Below, one piece after another: positions 6,747 through 12,320 of a DNA stretch of 12,320 nucleotides. The position numbers and the translations under genes were made by a program. The stretch's first letter is position 1. Each line of letters begins with the position of its first letter. Source of the DNA: Verrucomicrobiota bacterium (GTDB lineage: Bacteria > Verrucomicrobiota > Verrucomicrobiia > Verrucomicrobiales > Verrucomicrobiaceae). The DNA is taken from positions 1 to 12,320 of the forward strand of contig JAEYUU010000227.1 of the NCBI GenBank assembly GCA_023429545.1, in the 5' to 3' direction. A model generated the notes under the pieces. The model searched no databases. It saw only the letters and a program-made list of their open reading frames with translations, and was not told the DNA's origin.

Positions 6747-7076
6747 CTAGGATCCGAGCTCGAGGTCGTTCACGTTGTCATCGGAACTACCGAACATGGC
6801 TTTCACGATGAGGAAGGCGAGGCCGCCGATCAACGCGCCGACAAGGCCGTAAATCATGCGCTCAGTCTGGCCCATCATGAACATGACGGCTGCGAAAAGC
6901 AGGCCGCCGAAGGCCAGCACAAGTCCGACAAGATTCAGGATGCCGAGGGCGCCGGACATCTGATCTTTCAAGTCACCCTGCGCAAGGAAGGGCGAGGTGA
7001 CGGCCATGAGCTTCACACCAATCTGGGAGACGTTTGTGGCCTGGACTGCGAGGGTGGCTGCAAGGGTGGTTGACAT
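6747..7076 (-). CDS. virB2: VirB2/TrbC-like pilin candidate
   Basis: This is a 109-residue protein. Two long hydrophobic helices (about 43-68 and 75-95) are joined by a short polar turn, GQTERM (69-74), and an acidic tail ends in ELGS. Two-helix hairpin topology, small size and first place in the operon before virB3 and virB4 fit VirB2/TrbC, the major pilin of type IV secretion pili. The GLVGALIGGLAF stretch (77-88) is Gly-rich like the second helix of VirB2. Unlike typical VirB2, the N-terminal 40 residues do not form an obvious signal peptide: there is no basic residue before Lys22 and the hydrophobic run is broken by polar residues. The ATG at 7076 has no Shine-Dalgarno sequence. The next upstream gene is divergent, so the operon promoter should lie in 7077-7309. 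Confidence 0.72.
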   Translation of the reverse strand: MSTTLAATLAVQATNVSQIGVKLMAVTSPFLAQGDLKDQMSGALGILNLVGLVLAFGGLLFAAVMFMMGQTERMIYGLVGALIGGLAFLIVKAMFGSSDDNVNDLELGS

Positions 7077-7309
7077 GGATGTGGGATTTCAGGTTGTTCG
7101 TTTGCTCGATTCTGATGTGTTCGTTGGGGAGGGGCAAGTATGCAAACACGTGCCCGCAACGATGATTTCGGAATGGAGCACGTTGAGTTACGAAAATACA
7201 CGAGATTTTTTGGATTTGCGCTTCCCCTCCTCCTAAATAGCCTTTACCGGACGCGGCACCAACGGTTCCGGCCCCTGCCCTCCCCCCCGGGCAATTCGTC
7301 ATCTCACCC
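7077..7309. promoter_or_regulatory. Divergent intergenic region, probable promoter of the secretion operon
   Basis: This 233-bp gap separates the pilin-like gene (minus) from the GspG-like gene (plus), so it should hold both promoters. On the minus strand a weak sigma-70-like pair can be read: TTGGTG, a 17-nt spacer and TATTTA, at about 7217-7245. It is only 3 of 6 at each box. Other sequence elements are a C7 run at 7282-7288, an AGGAGGAGG on the minus strand at 7226-7234 without a start codon at proper distance, and a small AT-rich inverted repeat, AAAAT/ATTTT (7193-7209). Both starts would have long untranslated leaders or promoters of an unrecognised type. Individual boxes are not reliable; the location of a promoter here is inferred from gene orientation. 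Confidence 0.45.
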
Positions 7310-7768
7310 ATGAGCCAGCCCACCCAGCCCGGAGCAACGAAGAAGAAATGGCCATGGTGGGCCAGGGCGGCAGGATGGTTCCTCGGCATCATCCTTGTGT
7401 TGATGATCGTCTCCTACCTTGCCATCAACTGGATGGCGTCGAAACATCCCGGAGGAAAAGACGGTTTCCAGCAGGAGTGGGAGGCATGGCTCAAGATCAA
7501 GAGCCTAGAGTTCGTGCTCTATGTCAACAGGAGGTCCAATGGGAGGTACCCCACGGATGCGGAGGGCCTCGGGGCCGCCTTCTCCAGGAAGGCAAAAGAC
7601 AAGGACGCGATTGGTGAGCCCGATGAAGTGCGGGAAAGCCTCCTGGACCCCTGGAAGCGCCGCTACCGCTACCGCTGCCCCGGCCTGTACAACAAGGACA
7701 GCTACGATCTGTACTCTCTCGGACCAGACGGCATCGAGGATACCGAGGATGACATCACGAACTGGTGA
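7310..7768 (+). CDS. Membrane-anchored protein with GspG (T2SS pseudopilin)-like C-terminal domain
   Basis: This 152-residue protein has a basic, Trp-rich N-terminus (KKKWPWW, 11-17), one membrane helix at about 21-42, and a C-terminal domain (about 56-152). That domain shows the GspG hallmarks: YPTDAEGL (80-87), DPW (113-115), CPG (123-125), then SYDLYSLGPDG (131-141) and an acidic run before a terminal NW. In GspG the last acidic loop binds calcium, and D140, D144, D147 and D148 are candidates here. GspG is the major pseudopilin of type II secretion, but a true pseudopilin begins with a short basic leader, Gly and FTxxE. That is absent, so this is not a canonical pilin substrate and is better seen as a GspG-head protein on a fixed anchor. 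It is transcribed alone, divergently from the secretion operon. Its role is unknown. Confidence 0.82.
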   Translation: MSQPTQPGATKKKWPWWARAAGWFLGIILVLMIVSYLAINWMASKHPGGKDGFQQEWEAWLKIKSLEFVLYVNRRSNGRYPTDAEGLGAAFSRKAKDKDAIGEPDEVRESLLDPWKRRYRYRCPGLYNKDSYDLYSLGPDGIEDTEDDITNW

Positions 7769-7798
7769 GCAGCCGGTCGGCCGCTGAGGCTCCGCCAC

Positions 7799-9091
7799 TC
7801 ACGCCTTGATCACACGGTCCGAGTACCTTGGCAGAGCACCCATGGCGTTGCGCGTGTCCACAATGAGACGGCTCCACTCACCGAGCTCCTCATAGTTGAC
7901 GCACCGGTGTGCGGTGGAAATCAGCACCGCATCGAAAGCGCTCAACGTATCACGGTCCCATGGGACGGATGGGACACCTGCCCAGTGGGCATGCTCTCGG
8001 GTAGGCGGAATCACCGGCACATGGGGATCATGGTAGGCCACCTCAGCTCCGCGAGCCTTCAGCAAATCCATGAGGACAAAGCTGGGCGACTCCCGGGTGT
8101 CATCCACATTGGGTTTGTAGGCCAGCCCCACGACCAGTATACGGCTTCCCTTGAAAGTCCGTCCCCGTCCATTCAGCGCTTCCTGAAGGGAGGCGATCAC
8201 ATGGACGGGCATCTGGGTATTGATCTCACCCGCCAGCTCAATGAATCGCGTGTTCAGGCCGTACTCGCGTGCCTTCCACGTGAGGTAGAAGGGATCAATG
8301 GGAATGCAGTGCCCTCCCAAACCAGGGCCGGGATAAAAGGGCATGAATCCAAAGGGCTTGGTGCTGGATGCCCGGATCACCTCCCAGACATCAATGCCCA
8401 TCGCCTGGTAGATGAGCTTCAGTTCATTCACGAGGGCGATGTTCACGCACCGGAAAATGTTTTCCAGGAGCTTGCAGGCCTCCGCCACACGGGCATTCGA
8501 CACGGGAACGACCCGGGGTACGATACGTGCGTAGAGCTCCTCCGCCTTCTTGCCACACCCTGGGGTATAGCCACCCACCACCTTGGGAATGTTCTCGATG
8601 CTGCTGGCAGCATTGCCAGGATCTTCCCGTTCCGGAGAATACGCCAAGTGGAAATCCACTCCTGCCTTGAGTCCGCTTTCCGCCTCCAGCACTCCCCTCA
8701 GATCTTCATCAGTAGTGCCGGGATAGGTGGTGGATTCCAGGACCACCAACTGGCCGCATCGCAGATTCTGCCCGATGCTGACACCTGATTTCAGCACATA
8801 GGTGAGGTCTGGTTCACGATGTCCTCCCAACGGTGTGGGCACGCAGATGATGATCGCGTCACAGGTGGACAGCATCTTGAAATCCGTCGTCGCCCGCAGC
8901 GTTCCGGCCGTTACCGTTTCCTTGACCCTGCCTCCATCGATGTGGCTGATGTAGCTGTTCCCCTGGTTTAACTCGGCCACCTTCGACTCGTCGGTATCAA
9001 AGCCAAGAACGTTGAATCCTTCCGTCGACGCAAATCTCAAGGCCAGTGGCAGGCCCACGTAACCCATTCCAATAATTCCTGCGGTAGTCAT
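7799..9091 (-). CDS. wbpA: UDP-N-acetylglucosamine 6-dehydrogenase (WbpA/TviB type)
   Basis: The product has 430 residues from the ATG at 9091. Members oxidise the C6 hydroxyl of UDP-GlcNAc (or a related UDP-sugar) to a carboxylate with two NAD+, supplying UDP-N-acetylhexosaminuronic acid for O-antigen or capsule. The N-terminal Rossmann domain has GMGYVG (8-13) and an acidic residue after the second strand (FDTD, 31-34). The central domain has STTYPGTT (120-127) and SPER (152-155). The catalytic motif GPGLGGHCIPIDPFYLTWK places the nucleophile at Cys262, and the UDP-binding C-terminal domain has GLAYKPNVDDTRESP (322-336). The GHCIPIDPFYL form marks WbpA/TviB-like enzymes rather than UDP-glucose dehydrogenases. 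A GTG/ATG further upstream would add 26 residues overlapping the glycosyltransferase end and preceding the Rossmann start, so it is rejected. It lies 13 nt after the glycosyltransferase, probably co-transcribed. Exact sugar specificity is inferred. Confidence 0.92.
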   Translation of the reverse strand: MTTAGIIGMGYVGLPLALRFASTEGFNVLGFDTDESKVAELNQGNSYISHIDGGRVKETVTAGTLRATTDFKMLSTCDAIIICVPTPLGGHREPDLTYVLKSGVSIGQNLRCGQLVVLESTTYPGTTDEDLRGVLEAESGLKAGVDFHLAYSPEREDPGNAASSIENIPKVVGGYTPGCGKKAEELYARIVPRVVPVSNARVAEACKLLENIFRCVNIALVNELKLIYQAMGIDVWEVIRASSTKPFGFMPFYPGPGLGGHCIPIDPFYLTWKAREYGLNTRFIELAGEINTQMPVHVIASLQEALNGRGRTFKGSRILVVGLAYKPNVDDTRESPSFVLMDLLKARGAEVAYHDPHVPVIPPTREHAHWAGVPSVPWDRDTLSAFDAVLISTAHRCVNYEELGEWSRLIVDTRNAMGALPRYSDRVIKA

Positions 9092-9104
9092 GTGTGTTAA
9101 TACT

Positions 9105-10430
9105 TCAGGGGCCGCTGCTCTGGGCAGCTTCAAGATGGCGGGCGGGTGACGTTGAAGATGGCGCGGCACCTGTCTTCAAGCACAAATCGAGAAAAATCTG
9201 AGAGCAACGATCCCACGTGTGGCTCTCCACCACCTCGGTCCGTGCAGACTCCACGAGACGCTCGGCCATGGCGCGGTCACGGAGAATCGTTGCGACTTGG
9301 GAGCCAAACTTTTCCGCAGTGTCCGCGATCAGCAGATGACGATCGGCGACAATCGGCAATCCCTCAGCGCCCACTGCGGTGGAGACCACCGGTAGCCCCG
9401 CGGCCATCACCTCCAAAATCTTCAAGCGCGTGCCTCCTCCAGCGAGTAGTGGCACTACCGTGGCATGACATTTCGCCAGGTGTGGTCTCACATCCACCAC
9501 GGTTCCGGTGAAGGATACCGCCGCATCGTCCGCCGCGAGGTACCGCAGCGCGGCAGGTGGATTCCGCCCAATAACCAGGAAGCGGACACCGGGAACTGAC
9601 TGCTTCAGCCCCGGCCAGACCTCCCTTAAGAACCACGCCACGCCATCGATGTTCGGCATCCAGTCCATGGATCCCAGGAATCCAACTGTGGGCGGCTCAT
9701 TCCCAGCCGGATGAGGTGACGATGACGCCGCGAAATACTCCGGATCCACACCGGTCGGCACCTCTCCCAGCACATTGGTGAGCCCATAGCGTTCCTTCGC
9801 CACCTTGCTGTCATCCGGAGATACGGTGATGACACCGTGGAAGCGCCTGGAAAACCGCTCCTCCCACCTCTCCATGCGGCGATGCTGGGTCCGCAGCAGC
9901 CGGCGCGCAACCGGGTTCCTCGCAGTCGCAGCCATCCGCTCGAGAATGATGGCTTCGATGTTGTGCTGGAACAGGACGGTCCGGGTCTTGAATCCCCGGG
10001 CGGCAAAATTCACGGCAGGTGTCAGGAAGTCGCAAACGATCAGATCATACTTGCCGCCGCGGTCAGCTTCGAGAAGGCGCCTGGCCATCACGCGCGAGCG
10101 GTACCGCCACAAAGAAAAGGGCAGGGACGAGAGGACCATGTTTGCCAGCACTCCCGCAAGGTAGAGGAGGGAGCGGCGCGGCGCTCCTTCCCAAGGCAGC
10201 ATTTCCACCCGCGACGCGTAGTCCAGAGGCCCAGCCTGTTGCGCCTGCTCTTCCCGTGGCTCACAAAGTGCAAGGAACGTCACGTCATGTTCGCGGTGCA
10301 AAGCGCGAAGCATCTGCCATGTACGAATGCGACCACCCGTATTCGCGGGCAGTAGCGGCCCCGCCTTCACCCACAAAATGCGCAATCCGGCACGCGCGGA
10401 TGCGGATTGTTGCGGTTCGAAGTTTGACAT
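9105..10430 (-). CDS. GT-B fold glycosyltransferase (family 4-like)
   Basis: The product has 441 residues from the ATG at 10430. The N-terminal acceptor domain begins after about 15 residues with the beta strand LRILWVKAG and the loop PANTGGRIRTW (28-38), typical of GT4-type enzymes. The linker includes FQHNIEA (154-160) and ITVSPDD (201-207). The C-terminal nucleotide-sugar domain starts near VGFLGSMDWMPNIDG (249-263) and contains VIGRNPP (286-292) and GGGTRLKILEVMAAGLPVVST (331-351). E340 is the second Glu of the family's E-x7-E motif, and the first is replaced by Gly332, as is usual in the GGGTRLK subgroup. It should transfer a sugar from a nucleotide donor during surface glycan assembly at the cytoplasmic face. 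Donor and acceptor cannot be read from sequence. A GTG at 10439 would add three residues. It is followed closely by the sugar-nucleotide dehydrogenase. Confidence 0.9.
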   Translation of the reverse strand: MSNFEPQQSASARAGLRILWVKAGPLLPANTGGRIRTWQMLRALHREHDVTFLALCEPREEQAQQAGPLDYASRVEMLPWEGAPRRSLLYLAGVLANMVLSSLPFSLWRYRSRVMARRLLEADRGGKYDLIVCDFLTPAVNFAARGFKTRTVLFQHNIEAIILERMAATARNPVARRLLRTQHRRMERWEERFSRRFHGVITVSPDDSKVAKERYGLTNVLGEVPTGVDPEYFAASSSPHPAGNEPPTVGFLGSMDWMPNIDGVAWFLREVWPGLKQSVPGVRFLVIGRNPPAALRYLAADDAAVSFTGTVVDVRPHLAKCHATVVPLLAGGGTRLKILEVMAAGLPVVSTAVGAEGLPIVADRHLLIADTAEKFGSQVATILRDRAMAERLVESARTEVVESHTWDRCSQIFLDLCLKTGAAPSSTSPARHLEAAQSSGP

Positions 10431-10462
10431 ATGGCCCACCCGTGGAATGAAACGCGCCTATG

Positions 10463-10477
10463 TGCGCTGGCAGCGCA
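10463..10477. repeat. 15-nt perfect palindrome in divergent intergenic region
   Basis: Seven-base arms TGCGCTG and CAGCGCA flank one central G. It lies in the 97-bp gap between the divergent glycosyltransferase (start 10430) and methyltransferase (start 10528). Position and symmetry fit an operator for a dimeric regulator or a 5'-leader hairpin of the plus-strand gene. If the methyltransferase starts at 10447 the element would be coding and more likely chance. Confidence 0.4.
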
Positions 10478-10527
10478 GAAAGTGCAAACGGCAAAATCAT
10501 CAGCATCCGCCAGAACAGCATCCAAGC

Positions 10528-11340
10528 ATGAAGGACATCGTCGAAAACCGCCGCCGCATCACTCTCGGCAAGAAAATTCGCCTGCTCCTGCTGGTGTTGC
10601 AGGAGAACGGCATCGTGTGGTGCGGCGCGTTTCTGGTGTACTACGTCTCCAGCAAAATCTCCGGCACCGCGTTCGGCTGGATGGATGCCATGAGGCGCAA
10701 GCACGGCATTCCGGGACTGAACAGCAAGGGCCTGAACAAGGCGATCTGGGAGGCGTGGGACTGGAGCGCGGGCGGAGATGAATGGACCCACTCCCAGGAG
10801 TGGAAGGACTCTGTCATCCGCTGCGTGCTTGAGAAGCACATTCCGCAGGGCGGCAGCGTGCTGGAAATCGGACCGGGAGGCGGGCGCTGGACCGGAAGCC
10901 TCATCAGCCGCGCGAATCGCTTCACCGGTGTGGACATCTCCGAGTCCTGCGTCGCGGTCTGTAAAGAAAAATTCATAAACTCACCCAATGCCTCCTTCGA
11001 GGTCGGGTCTGGCAATGACTTGTCGGGCATCTCTGATGCCACGCTGGATGCCATCTGGTCGTTCGACGTCTTCGTGCACATCAACCAGGCCGAAGTGGCA
11101 GCGTACCTGGACGACTTCAAGCGGGTGATGAAGCCCGGCGCGGTGGCTGTCATTCACCACGGCAGCACCGGAGGCAAACTCGGCGGCTGGCGCAGTGACC
11201 TCACGGGTGAGGCCATGGAGAAGTTGCTGCGCGATCGCGGGTTTGTCCTGCAGACCTCATTCAAGGAATGGCACGACAACGGGCAAACCCAGCCCGCAGG
11301 ATTGTACGAGGATCTCATTACCGTCTTCCGCAGGCCATAG
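10528..11340 (+). CDS. Class I SAM-dependent methyltransferase
   Basis: The product has 270 residues from the ATG at 10528. The methyltransferase core has motif I VLEIGPGGGRW (111-121), which binds S-adenosylmethionine. It is followed by FTGVDIS (132-138), with Asp136 as the ribose-binding acidic residue, then the motif IWSFDVFVHI (176-185) and the post-core KPGAVAVIHH (202-211). The first ~90 residues are an extra helical, basic segment (VENRRRITLGKKIRLLLLVL). It contains a moderately hydrophobic stretch near 18-42 that could sit at the membrane. The gene is the only plus-strand member among polysaccharide genes, so it probably methylates a glycan or lipid-linked sugar, but the substrate is unknown. 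In-frame starts at 10447 (297 residues) and 10327 exist. The latter overlaps the glycosyltransferase, and 10528 leaves room for two promoters. No Shine-Dalgarno sequence supports any of them. Confidence 0.85.
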   Translation: MKDIVENRRRITLGKKIRLLLLVLQENGIVWCGAFLVYYVSSKISGTAFGWMDAMRRKHGIPGLNSKGLNKAIWEAWDWSAGGDEWTHSQEWKDSVIRCVLEKHIPQGGSVLEIGPGGGRWTGSLISRANRFTGVDISESCVAVCKEKFINSPNASFEVGSGNDLSGISDATLDAIWSFDVFVHINQAEVAAYLDDFKRVMKPGAVAVIHHGSTGGKLGGWRSDLTGEAMEKLLRDRGFVLQTSFKEWHDNGQTQPAGLYEDLITVFRRP

Positions 11341-11373
11341 AGCGGTCACCACATCCGGACCAGGTAAGTGCCC

Positions 11374-12156
11374 TCATGCGTGGGTAAACAGGGCCAGACA
11401 CTCCACGATGCCGTAGGAGTGATCATACGCATCAGGCAGAATGAATGACGGCTTGTACCCCGCTTTCGCGTAGGCGGAAATGGAGTCGTGGTAACTCGGC
11501 GTGCCGTGGTGGATGGGATGGAAGTTGATGTTTACCTGCACCAGAGGCATCTCAGGCTGGCATGCCGTGGCACCTTCCAGGATGACGATTTCATAACCGG
11601 GCGCGGTATTCTTGAGAAAAAGGCGATTCAATCCATGACTCGTCTTCACTTGGGACCAGATCTGATCCACCGTGCGCACTTCAACCTCGATTTGGGCGTT
11701 GATGCGGTTGGAGTCCGAATACTTGGCGAGTTGATCATCTAGCGGTGTGAGAAACGAACTGAAGCCCGGAGTGGACATCACGTTGAAGGGTTCCTTCCCG
11801 GAGGCCTTCCCTACCGCGCAGCAGTCCACCTGCCATTTGTCATCCCCTTCAGCCAGCTTTTCCAAGGCCTTCGCCAGTTGCGGCACGGGCTCGAACGAAA
11901 AAATCCAGCCCTTGTAGCCAATGTCCTCCCGTAGCCGGCGGGCAAACAATCCATCCGCGGCCCCCACATCCAGGATGCAATCCACGGCGTGGTGCTTCAG
12001 GAGGCGGGAGAGGTGCTCATTCCAGACGTCCAGCCGGGGCTTGTAGTGCTCCAGCGATTTCAGTTGTGCCAGCCTGTGGTTGTGGATCAGGGTATACCCC
12101 GTTTTTGAGATCAGGCCCTGGATTTTTTCTTTCAGCATCCGGCGCATCAACGGCAC
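11374..12156 (-). CDS. FkbM-family methyltransferase (some conserved acidic residues altered)
   Basis: This 260-residue protein has the FkbM plan: a helical N-terminus (about 1-55), SAM-binding motif ILDVGAADGLFA (61-72), FSFEPVP (86-92) and VRTVDQIW (160-167). A strand-loop motif LKNTAPGYEIVILEGA (181-196) precedes a C-terminal part with HGTP and GY. FkbM proteins O-methylate sugars or polyketides, often in glycan clusters. The family usually has LKxDxxGxE, but here the Asp position appears as Thr184. The later acidic positions in QVEV and in the final strand also appear changed (VQVNIN, VECLALF), so activity is uncertain. The start is GTG at 12156, with AGGGG 7 nt upstream, or ATG at 12147 or 12138. 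It faces the plus-strand methyltransferase across 33 nt and follows the partial gene by 13-22 nt. Confidence 0.88.
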   Translation of the reverse strand: MPLMRRMLKEKIQGLISKTGYTLIHNHRLAQLKSLEHYKPRLDVWNEHLSRLLKHHAVDCILDVGAADGLFARRLREDIGYKGWIFSFEPVPQLAKALEKLAEGDDKWQVDCCAVGKASGKEPFNVMSTPGFSSFLTPLDDQLAKYSDSNRINAQIEVEVRTVDQIWSQVKTSHGLNRLFLKNTAPGYEIVILEGATACQPEMPLVQVNINFHPIHHGTPSYHDSISAYAKAGYKPSFILPDAYDHSYGIVECLALFTHA

Positions 12157-12169
12157 GACACCACCCCTG

Positions 12170-12320
12170 TCAACTGGAGAGCGGTTTGGCCACCATCATG
12201 GTGACTCCTCCAAAAAATTTGCGGCTGATCTTTCGCCGCAGCGCCCCTGGAAGCAGACCCGTCATCAGTTCCGCACCGTCATTGATGGCATTGATGAGGG
12301 CGCCCTTGCGCACTTTCCCC
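12170..12320 (-). CDS. C-terminal end of an unidentified gene (possibly a methyltransferase)
   Basis: A frame open from the right edge to a TGA at 12170-12172 encodes the last 49 residues of a protein. They include NAINDGAELMTGLLPGALRR and end FFGGVTMMVAKPLSS. A basic amphipathic segment followed by a short hydrophobic strand resembles the last strand of class I SAM methyltransferases, but no motif is decisive. It is on the same strand as the FkbM gene and 13-22 nt upstream of it, so the two are probably co-transcribed. A GGAGGAG followed by ATGATG inside it is in the same frame and only 9 codons from the stop, so it is not treated as a gene start. Confidence 0.6.
   Translation of the reverse strand, partial: GKVRKGALINAINDGAELMTGLLPGALRRKISRKFFGGVTMMVAKPLSS

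Noticed and set aside
7141..7160. Sigma-54-like element on the minus strand (GGGCAC followed by TTGC)
   Set aside because: The spacing between the GG and GC elements is one base short of the invariant distance, so sigma-54 recognition is unlikely.
7013..7201. Minus-strand GTG frame of 62 codons overlapping the pilin gene
   Set aside because: It overlaps virB2 in another frame, has no recognisable motif, and its only ribosome-site candidate is 24 nt away.
7764..7802. Inverted GTGAG/CTCAC with small inner stems between convergent genes
   Set aside because: The stems are short, the loop is long and no T-run follows on either strand, so an intrinsic terminator cannot be supported.
10327..10527. 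N-terminal extension of the methyltransferase to 10327
   Set aside because: It would overlap the start of the divergent glycosyltransferase by about 100 nt, and the added residues show no domain.
12190..12215. Strong GGAGGAG with ATGATG near the right edge, minus strand
   Set aside because: The ATG is in frame with the partial gene and only 9 codons from its stop, so it is coincidental within coding sequence.
1..12320. Mobile-element signs such as integrase, transposase, tRNA target or attachment repeats
   Set aside because: None seen in the window. The secretion operon alone does not show that the region is an integrative element.

Overview
The window is GC-rich and gene-dense, with two blocks. 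The left block (1-7076, all minus strand) is a VirB/Trb-like type IV secretion or conjugation operon. The right block (7799-12320) belongs to a surface-polysaccharide locus. A single plus-strand gene (7310-7768) lies between them. No phylogenetic marker is present. Most start codons lack a Shine-Dalgarno sequence, there is a GspG-like domain on a plain membrane anchor, and the secretion genes are divergent. Together these fit a Gram-negative bacterium of the Verrucomicrobiota or Planctomycetes type, but that is inference at low to moderate confidence.

Left block, in transcription order (right to left): VirB2/TrbC-like pilin (6747-7076), VirB3-like protein (6253-6735), VirB4 ATPase (3576-6269), a lipoprotein with two glycine zippers and an EF-hand/dockerin-like loop (2840-3505), a secreted VirB5/TrbJ-like protein (1860-2801), a VirB6/TrbL-like polytopic protein (813-1826), a VirB8/TraE-like protein (112-798), and the start of a second protein with the same N-terminal architecture (1-108). 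The order B2-B3-B4-lipoprotein-B5-B6-B8 follows the classical P-type virB layout. Expected core-complex parts (VirB9, VirB10, VirB11), a coupling protein and a relaxase are not in the window. They could lie to the left, so whether this is a conjugation system or a protein secretor cannot be decided here. Spacing is tight (gaps of 3-70 nt; virB3 and virB4 overlap by 17 nt), which suggests one transcript starting in the 7077-7309 gap.

Middle: the plus-strand gene encodes a membrane-anchored protein whose C-terminal half matches the type II secretion major pseudopilin (GspG) globular domain but which lacks a prepilin signal.

Right block: a UDP-N-acetylglucosamine 6-dehydrogenase of the WbpA/TviB type and a GT-B glycosyltransferase (both minus, probably co-transcribed), a plus-strand class I SAM methyltransferase, a minus-strand FkbM-family methyltransferase, and the C-terminal end of another minus-strand gene. 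The set suggests synthesis and O-methylation of a surface glycan containing an N-acetylhexosaminuronic acid.

The most notable items are the lipoprotein of the secretion operon (calcium-loop motif, duplicated glycine zippers, Asn-rich linker), the tandem VirB8-like pair, and the GspG head on a non-pilin anchor. No RNA genes, CRISPR arrays, insertion sequences or attachment sites were seen.
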